From contig NZ_JARXWB010000024.1 of NCBI RefSeq assembly GCF_029892425.1, positions 62,001-126,000 of the forward strand: a stretch of DNA of 64,000 nt, read 5' to 3'. Made by a program: the position numbers and the translations under genes. Below are positions 59,801-64,000 of this stretch, one piece after another. Origin of the DNA: Bradyrhizobium sp. BR13661. Lineage in GTDB: Bacteria > Pseudomonadota > Alphaproteobacteria > Rhizobiales > Xanthobacteraceae. Within the stretch, counting starts at the first letter, position 1, and each line of letters begins with the position of its first letter. Under the pieces are notes generated by a model that made no database searches, was not told the origin of the DNA, and saw only the letters and a list, made by a program, of their open reading frames with translations.

Positions 59801-61939
59801 CAGGACGAGTTGGAGGCCTATGAAGAGCTCCTCGGCAAGGTCGACAGCCAGGACCGCCTGTCGCGCAAGCGCATCGAGCGGATGAAGGAGGGTCATCAGG
59901 AACGTCTCGAATCGCTGGCCTCGCGCAAGGACGATTTGTTGACGGTCGCCGAAATCGGAATCGACCAGATCATCGTCGATGAGGCGCAGGAGTTCAGAAA
60001 ACTGTCCTTCGCCACCAATATGACCAGCTTGCGCGGCGTCGACCCGAACGGCTCGCAGCGCGCCTGGGACCTCTATGTGAAGTCCCGCTTCCTCGATGTG
60101 AAGAATCCAGGGCGGGCACTGGTCCTGGCCTCGGGCACCCCGATCACCAATACGCTTGGCGAAATGTTCACCGTGCAGCGGCTGATGGATCACGCCGCAC
60201 TTGCGGAGCGCGGCCTGCACGAATTCGATGCCTGGGCCTCGACCTTCGGCGACACCTCGACCGAGCTTGAATTGCAGCCCTCCGGCAAATACCGCCCCGT
60301 CACGCGTTTCGCGCAGTTCGTCAACGTCCCCGAGCTGATCGCGATGTTCCGTTCCTTCGCGGATGTCGTGTTGCCCGACGATCTGAAGGACTACGTCAAA
60401 GTGCCCGCGATCGCCTGCGGCAAACGGCAGATTATCACGGCCGAGGCGACAGCCGCCTTCAAGGCCTATCAACGCCTGCTTGACGACCGCATCAAGGCCA
60501 TCGAGGAGCGGGACCGCGCGCCGGAACCAGGCGACGATATCCTCCTGTCCGTCATCACCGACGGCCGCCACGCCGCGATCGACCTGCGCCTCGTCGTTAC
60601 CGGACAGGTGAACGAAGCGGGCAACAAGCTCAACGCCCTCATCGCCAATGCTTTTCGCATCTGGCAAGAGACCAGCAATGTGACCTATCTGCGGAAGGAC
60701 GGCAGGGCCTTCGACAAAACCGGCGCCGGCCAGCTCATTTTCTCTGATCTCGGCACCATCAGCGTCGAGGCCAGCCGCGGTTTTTCTGCGTACCGCTGGA
60801 TTCGCGATGAACTCGTGCGTCTCGGCGTGCCGCCTTCCGAGATCGCCTACATGCAGGACCACAGGAAGTCCGAGGCCAAGCAGCGTCTCTTTAATGATTT
60901 CAATGCCGGCAAGGTCCGCATTCTTCTTGGATCGAGCGATACGATGGGCACCGGAGTTAACGTTCAACTTCGCCTCAAGGCGCTCCACCATCTCGACGTG
61001 CCGTGGCTCCCCTCGCAGATCGAGCAGCGCGAGGGCCGTATTGTGCGCCAGGGCAACCAGCATGACGAAGTCGAAATCTTCGCCTATGCCACGCTTGGCA
61101 GCCTCGATGCCACCATGTGGCAAAACAATGAGCGCAAAGCCCGTTTCATCGCCGCCGCGCTGTCAGGCGATACGAGCGTGCGGCGCCTCGCGGACCTGGG
61201 CGAAGGCCAGGCCAACCAGTTTGCCATGGCCAAGGCGATCGCGTCCGGCGATCCACGCCTCATGCAGAAGGCGGGACTTGAGGCCGAGATCGCCCGCCTC
61301 GAACGCCTGCACGCGGCGCATATCGACGATCAGCATGCGATCCGGCGGCAAATTCGCGACGCCGAGCGCGAGATCGAGATCTCGACGCGCCGCATCGGCG
61401 ATATTGCTGAGGATATCACCCGTCTCGTTCCGACTGGTGGCGACGCCTTCACGATGGCCGTCAAAGGGACGCGCTTCGACGAGCGCAAGCTCGCTGGTCG
61501 CGCCTTGATGCAGGAGATCCTCACCCTCGTTCAGCTTCAACACGAAGACGGCGTGGTGATCGCCTCGATCGGCGGCTTCGACGTCACGTTCGAGGGCGAG
61601 CGTATCGGCCGAGATGGCTATCACTACGTGACCATGCTGCAGCGAACCGGCGCCCAGTTCGAGATCGAGCTCCCGATGACCGTGACGCCGCTCGGCGCAG
61701 TCGCTCGGCTCGAGCACCCGCTGACGAATTTCGGGGGTGAGCAGGAGAACCATCGTCGGCGTCTTGCCGAAGCCGAGCGGCGCCTTGCCTCCTATCGCGG
61801 CCGAGTCGGCGAAGCCTACGCCTTCGCCGCCGAGCTCAATCTCAAGCGCGCGCAGCTTGCGGATGTTGAGGCGGATCTCGCGGCCAGCAGCGATGAAGCG
61901 GCGCAGACGAAGGGAGGGGAAAACCGAAGAGCTGCGTGA
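56843..61939 (+). CDS. Giant N6-adenine methyltransferase / SNF2-like helicase
   Basis: This 1698-residue protein has two enzymatic halves. Residues about 165-330 form a DNA adenine methyltransferase, with motif I VLEPGIGTGLFSALMP and motif IV LAIGNPPFSD near 255. From about 860 onward is a superfamily 2 helicase: YGHQKRAIWRIIASGSTYVA, Walker A AHAVGAGKTL (about 886), DEAQ box IIVDEAQEF (about 1044), motif V/VI region SSDTMGTGVNVQ (about 1364) and IEQREGRIVRQGN. A coiled C-terminus follows. Such proteins are a hallmark of alphaproteobacterial conjugative elements and may methylate incoming DNA against host restriction; this role is inferred. Confidence 0.88.
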   Translation: MAQHDPFTLDLFGNTSLSSGLDLGVTAFPSTLETDGDDGDAPHPPAVARIEPSADRPTSRARGETFYLAGTRGLARSWRDRARDNLSAIRLAAVIEGDQRPATAAEQAQLIRFTGFGASELANGVFRRPGDDDFRHGWEEIGAGLESAVGAGDYASLARCTQYAHFTPEYIVRAVWAGVTRLGFRGGRVLEPGIGTGLFSALMPEKLRAACYLTGVELDPVTARIAALLHPRANIINQDFARTELPQHFDLAIGNPPFSDRTVRSDRVFRSLGLRLHDYFIVKAIDRLKPGGLAAFVTSHGTMDKADASAREHIAGTADLVGAVRLPEGSFRADAGTDVGVDILFFRKRRDGDAPGADAWLDHAEIHPATEHEGAIRVNRHFAEHPNMVLGEHALASGPYGETYTCVPRPTVVLEDALTATILHLPDAIYDGDPETTGFDADETQTVVATAAGVSIREGSYFVGRNMALMQMVDGTTVIIPVKKGRNADGVFAKHARIIRKLIPIRDAVREILKCQETDHPWKQAQVRLRIAWSSFVRDFGPINTTVVSSLEDEETGEVRETHRRPNLAPFADDPDCWLVASIEDYDLETNTARPGPIFTERVIAPPPAPVIASAADALAVVLNERGTVDPDHIAELLHRGVDDVIGELGDAIFRDPATGAWHTADGYLSGAVRSKLATAEAAAALDPAYARNVEALGRVQPADLRPSDITARLGAPWIPAADIIAFVKETMDADITIHHTSELACWTVNARQLEWSAAGTTDWGTHRRHAGLLLSDALNSSIPQIFDTVKDGDSERRVLNTVETEAAKDKLAKIKSAFQSWIWSDPDRTDRLARLYNDTFNNIVPRHFNGDHLQLPGASGAFSLYGHQKRAIWRIIASGSTYVAHAVGAGKTLSIAAAVMEQRRLGLVNKAMLVVPGHCLAQAAREFLALYPNARILVADETNFVKEKRHRFLSRAATASWDAIVITHSAFKFIPVPSAFEAQMIQDELEAYEELLGKVDSQDRLSRKRIERMKEGHQERLESLASRKDDLLTVAEIGIDQIIVDEAQEFRKLSFATNMTSLRGVDPNGSQRAWDLYVKSRFLDVKNPGRALVLASGTPITNTLGEMFTVQRLMDHAALAERGLHEFDAWASTFGDTSTELELQPSGKYRPVTRFAQFVNVPELIAMFRSFADVVLPDDLKDYVKVPAIACGKRQIITAEATAAFKAYQRLLDDRIKAIEERDRAPEPGDDILLSVITDGRHAAIDLRLVVTGQVNEAGNKLNALIANAFRIWQETSNVTYLRKDGRAFDKTGAGQLIFSDLGTISVEASRGFSAYRWIRDELVRLGVPPSEIAYMQDHRKSEAKQRLFNDFNAGKVRILLGSSDTMGTGVNVQLRLKALHHLDVPWLPSQIEQREGRIVRQGNQHDEVEIFAYATLGSLDATMWQNNERKARFIAAALSGDTSVRRLADLGEGQANQFAMAKAIASGDPRLMQKAGLEAEIARLERLHAAHIDDQHAIRRQIRDAEREIEISTRRIGDIAEDITRLVPTGGDAFTMAVKGTRFDERKLAGRALMQEILTLVQLQHEDGVVIASIGGFDVTFEGERIGRDGYHYVTMLQRTGAQFEIELPMTVTPLGAVARLEHPLTNFGGEQENHRRRLAEAERRLASYRGRVGEAYAFAAELNLKRAQLADVEADLAASSDEAAQTKGGENRRAA

Positions 61940-62180
61940 GCAGGAAACCTGCTCGCAGAGCAGCCGGAGCGCCGCCGCTGGCGCTCAACCGACCGTCTCG
62001 CGATCCCGGCCGCGGCGCGCTCGCAAGGCGCTTCGCGCCCCGCTCGCGCCTGCCGGGCAGGGATGCTCGGCGGCAGTTGCGCCGCTCCGCCCGCCCTGCG
62101 GGCCGAAGGGATGTCTTCGAGAAGAAGACGAGAGGACCCCGAACGGGTGGTCCACAACCCCTGAAAATGGAGAGCATCCC

Positions 62181-63851
62181 ATGGAACTGATGATGGTCGA
62201 TCCGCGCGCGCTGAAGGAGAATCCCGATCAGATGCGCCGCTCGAAATCTTCGCTGCAGGCCGATGCGTTGCTGCTGGCATCGATCAAGGCCGTCGGCATC
62301 GTGCAGCCGCCCGTCATTTTGCCGGAGTGCGATGGTGGCAACGGCTACGTGATTCACTTCGGGCATCGTCGCGTCGCGCAGGCGATCGCCGCTGACCTTG
62401 CCGAAATCCGTGTTCTCGTCGCGAACCCCGACGGAGATCACGACGCGATGCGCGCCCTCGTCGAAAACGTCGCGCGTGAGCCGCTCAACCCCGTCGACCT
62501 CTGGCGCTCGATCGAGCGTCTGGTGGCGCTCGGCTGGACCGAGGAGTCGATCGCGCTGGCGCTCGCCTTGCCCGCGCGCCAGGTCCGCAAGCTCAGGCTG
62601 CTCGCGAATGTACTCCCGGCGATGCTTGACCAGATGGCGAAGGGCGACATGCCCGGCGAGCCGCAGCTCCGCGTCATCGCCGCGGCGTCGATCGACGAGC
62701 AGAGTGAGGTCTGGAAGAAATACAAGCCGCGGAAGGCCGATCCGCAGGTCTCCTGGAACGACGTCGCCCGCGCGCTCACCAAAACGCGCATGTATGCCCG
62801 CCACGCGAGCTTCGATGACGAGCTTGCCACGGCCTATGGCATCACATGGGTAGAGGACCTGTTCGCGCCGGCCGATGAGGACAGCCGCTACACGACCGCC
62901 GTGGAGGCCTTCCTCGGCGCGCAGAACGAGTGGATGACCAATCATCTGCCGAAGCGCGGCACGGTGATCGAGGTGAACGAGTGGGGCCAGCCCAAGCTGC
63001 CGGCCAAATCCGAGCGGGTCTGGGGCAAGCCGGGGAAGTCCGACTGCACCGGCTGGTATCTCGATCGCGACGGCCAGATTCAGTCCGTCGCTTATCGCAT
63101 GCCGCAGGTGAAGAAGGCGAAGGGCAAAGCCGGCGAGACAGAAGAGGCCGCAGCCGACGACATCGAAACCACGGCGAAGGCGCGGCCCGACGTGACGCGC
63201 AAGGGCATGGAGATGATTGGTGACCTGCGCACCGACGCCCTTCATGAAGCCCTCGCCCGGGCGCCGATCGAGGATGACACGCTCCTCGGGTTGCTCGTGC
63301 TGGCGTTCGCCGGCCAGAACGTCTCCATCGCCTCCGGTAACGCCGACGGCTATGCCCAGATTAGCCGACACGCCGCGCGACTGATCGGGGAGGACGGCAA
63401 ACTCGCCTTCGATCGCGACACCCTGCAACAGGTCGCGCGTGCGACCCTGATCGACGTGCTGTCGTGCCGGGAGAATCGCTCGGACAGCGGCGTCGCGGCG
63501 CACATCGCGGGTGACGCTATCGGCGCAGATACGTTCTTGCCGAACATGGCTACGGACGACTTTCTGTCGTGCCTGTCACGCACCGCGATCGAGGCAGTGT
63601 GTAAGGACACGCCGGTGCTTCCGCGCCAACGGGTCAAGGACACGCGCGAAGCGCTGGTTCAGCACTACGCCGAAATCCGGTTCGTGCATCCGGCCGCGGT
63701 GTTCGCTCCCGCGCCCGAGAAGGTCGCCGCTTGGGCCGACAAACACGGCCGCGCCGAAGACGACGAGGAGTCCGGAGCTGACGCGTTGAACGAGTCCAAC
63801 GAGGCCGAGGACGTGCCGCCGGCGGACGGATACGCTGAAGCGGCGGAATAG
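62181..63851 (+). CDS. ParB-like partition/nuclease-fold protein
   Basis: This 556-residue protein has an N-terminal ParB/Srx domain (LMMVDPRALKENPDQMRRSK ... VIHFGHRRVAQAIAADL) with the GHRR motif, then MRALVENVAREPLNPVDLWRSIERL. A helix-turn-helix-like region follows (WTEESIALALALPARQVRKL). A long C-terminal part is specific to integrative-element homologues. It ends in an acidic tail (DDEESGADALNESNEAED). The ATG at 62181 starts the conserved domain; the frame upstream is non-coding. It likely helps maintain or transfer the element. Confidence 0.82.
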   Translation: MELMMVDPRALKENPDQMRRSKSSLQADALLLASIKAVGIVQPPVILPECDGGNGYVIHFGHRRVAQAIAADLAEIRVLVANPDGDHDAMRALVENVAREPLNPVDLWRSIERLVALGWTEESIALALALPARQVRKLRLLANVLPAMLDQMAKGDMPGEPQLRVIAAASIDEQSEVWKKYKPRKADPQVSWNDVARALTKTRMYARHASFDDELATAYGITWVEDLFAPADEDSRYTTAVEAFLGAQNEWMTNHLPKRGTVIEVNEWGQPKLPAKSERVWGKPGKSDCTGWYLDRDGQIQSVAYRMPQVKKAKGKAGETEEAAADDIETTAKARPDVTRKGMEMIGDLRTDALHEALARAPIEDDTLLGLLVLAFAGQNVSIASGNADGYAQISRHAARLIGEDGKLAFDRDTLQQVARATLIDVLSCRENRSDSGVAAHIAGDAIGADTFLPNMATDDFLSCLSRTAIEAVCKDTPVLPRQRVKDTREALVQHYAEIRFVHPAAVFAPAPEKVAAWADKHGRAEDDEESGADALNESNEAEDVPPADGYAEAAE

Positions 63852-63886
63852 CGACCCGCACCTCACCTTCCATCCGATCAATCCCC

Positions 63887-63912
63887 GCCGCCGGCTCCCC
63901 CGAGTCGGCGGC
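63887..63912 (+). terminator. Hairpin after the ParB-like gene
   Basis: GCCGCCG pairs with CGGCGGC around a 12-nt loop, followed by TTTCGTT. It may end the ParB transcript before the next gene, whose ribosome site lies 20 nt further on. Confidence 0.45.
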
Positions 63913-63942
63913 TTTCGTTCGCAAACCCCACAGGAGGACATC

Positions 63943-64000
63943 ATGTCCGCACAACACATCTACGTGTCTGCTCCACTCGGCTCGATCGTTCGCTATTCAG
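63943..64000 (+). CDS. Start of a further element gene, cut by the window edge
   Basis: An AGGAGG ribosome site 5 nt upstream and the opening residues MSAQHIYVSAPLGSIVRYS indicate a gene that runs off the right edge. Genes that begin MSAQHIY...PLGS follow ParB on related elements and are uncharacterised; this is from memory of the pattern only. Confidence 0.6.
   Translation, partial: MSAQHIYVSAPLGSIVRYS

Noticed and set aside
59435..61123. 562-residue open frame antisense to the methyltransferase-helicase
   Set aside because: No domain, and the sense strand carries all helicase motifs.

Overview
The window looks like chromosome of an alphaproteobacterium of the Hyphomicrobiales, most likely the Bradyrhizobium/Nitrobacter/Rhodopseudomonas group. 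This is inferred from the GC-rich coding style, the SigF/NrsF pair, and the set of conserved small genes on the right-hand element. It has two parts: a copper- and mercury-handling island at about 0.8-35.5 kb, and the left part of a conjugative, probably integrative, element from about 36.6 kb to beyond the right edge.

Left half, metal island. After a decayed IS481 transposase at the left edge comes an ECF sigma factor with its membrane anti-sigma factor (SigF/NrsF type). Both the sigma gene and a small secreted-protein gene carry the same promoter signature, GTAACC-N16-CGAACT. A CusCBA copper/silver efflux set follows, with a FixH/YtkA-like protein, a small Cys-rich secreted protein and a DUF411 protein broken at a run of ten C. 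Two isolated flagellar genes (fliQ, flgF) and a DNA-glycosylase-like/restriction-nuclease-like fusion separate it from a second copper block. That block reads leftward from a CsoR repressor: His-rich protein, lipoprotein, TolC-like lipoprotein, TAT-exported multicopper oxidase with a Met-rich tail, cupredoxin, CusF-like protein, FkbM methyltransferase, DUF305 protein, membrane-anchored multicopper oxidase, 16-Cys copper-storage protein, OpgC-like membrane protein, cytochrome c and PilZ protein. The CopA-type P1B ATPase diverges from csoR. Together these would move copper from cytoplasm to periplasm (ATPase), bind, oxidise or store it (oxidases, cupredoxin, CusF, Csp) and expel it across the envelope (RND pump, TolC proteins).

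Mercury block. A TrxR-like flavoprotein and two small secreted proteins precede a complete IS256-family element with an 8-bp target duplication. Next are a frameshifted small membrane-protein gene, merR, merB, and merT-merP-merA. Four similar CTGTA-type palindromes, one before each transcription unit, suggest one MerR regulon.

Right half, conjugative element. A truncated, frameshifted serine recombinase with a 17-bp hairpin and a tRNA T-arm-like stretch marks the boundary. A leftward operon then runs luxI-family synthase, VirB1-like, VirB2, B3, B4, B5, EexN-like, B6, B7-like, B8, B9, B10, B11, VirD4 and an LPD7 protein, with a divergent luxR-family gene. This layout suggests quorum-sensing control of conjugation. 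Rightward are element-borne DnaB, a Toprim protein, several small conserved genes (DUF4326, DUF1419 and others), a 1698-residue methyltransferase-helicase and a ParB-like protein. Two copies of a roughly 86-bp hairpin-forming leader repeat lie among the small genes. No rRNA, complete tRNA or CRISPR array was seen.
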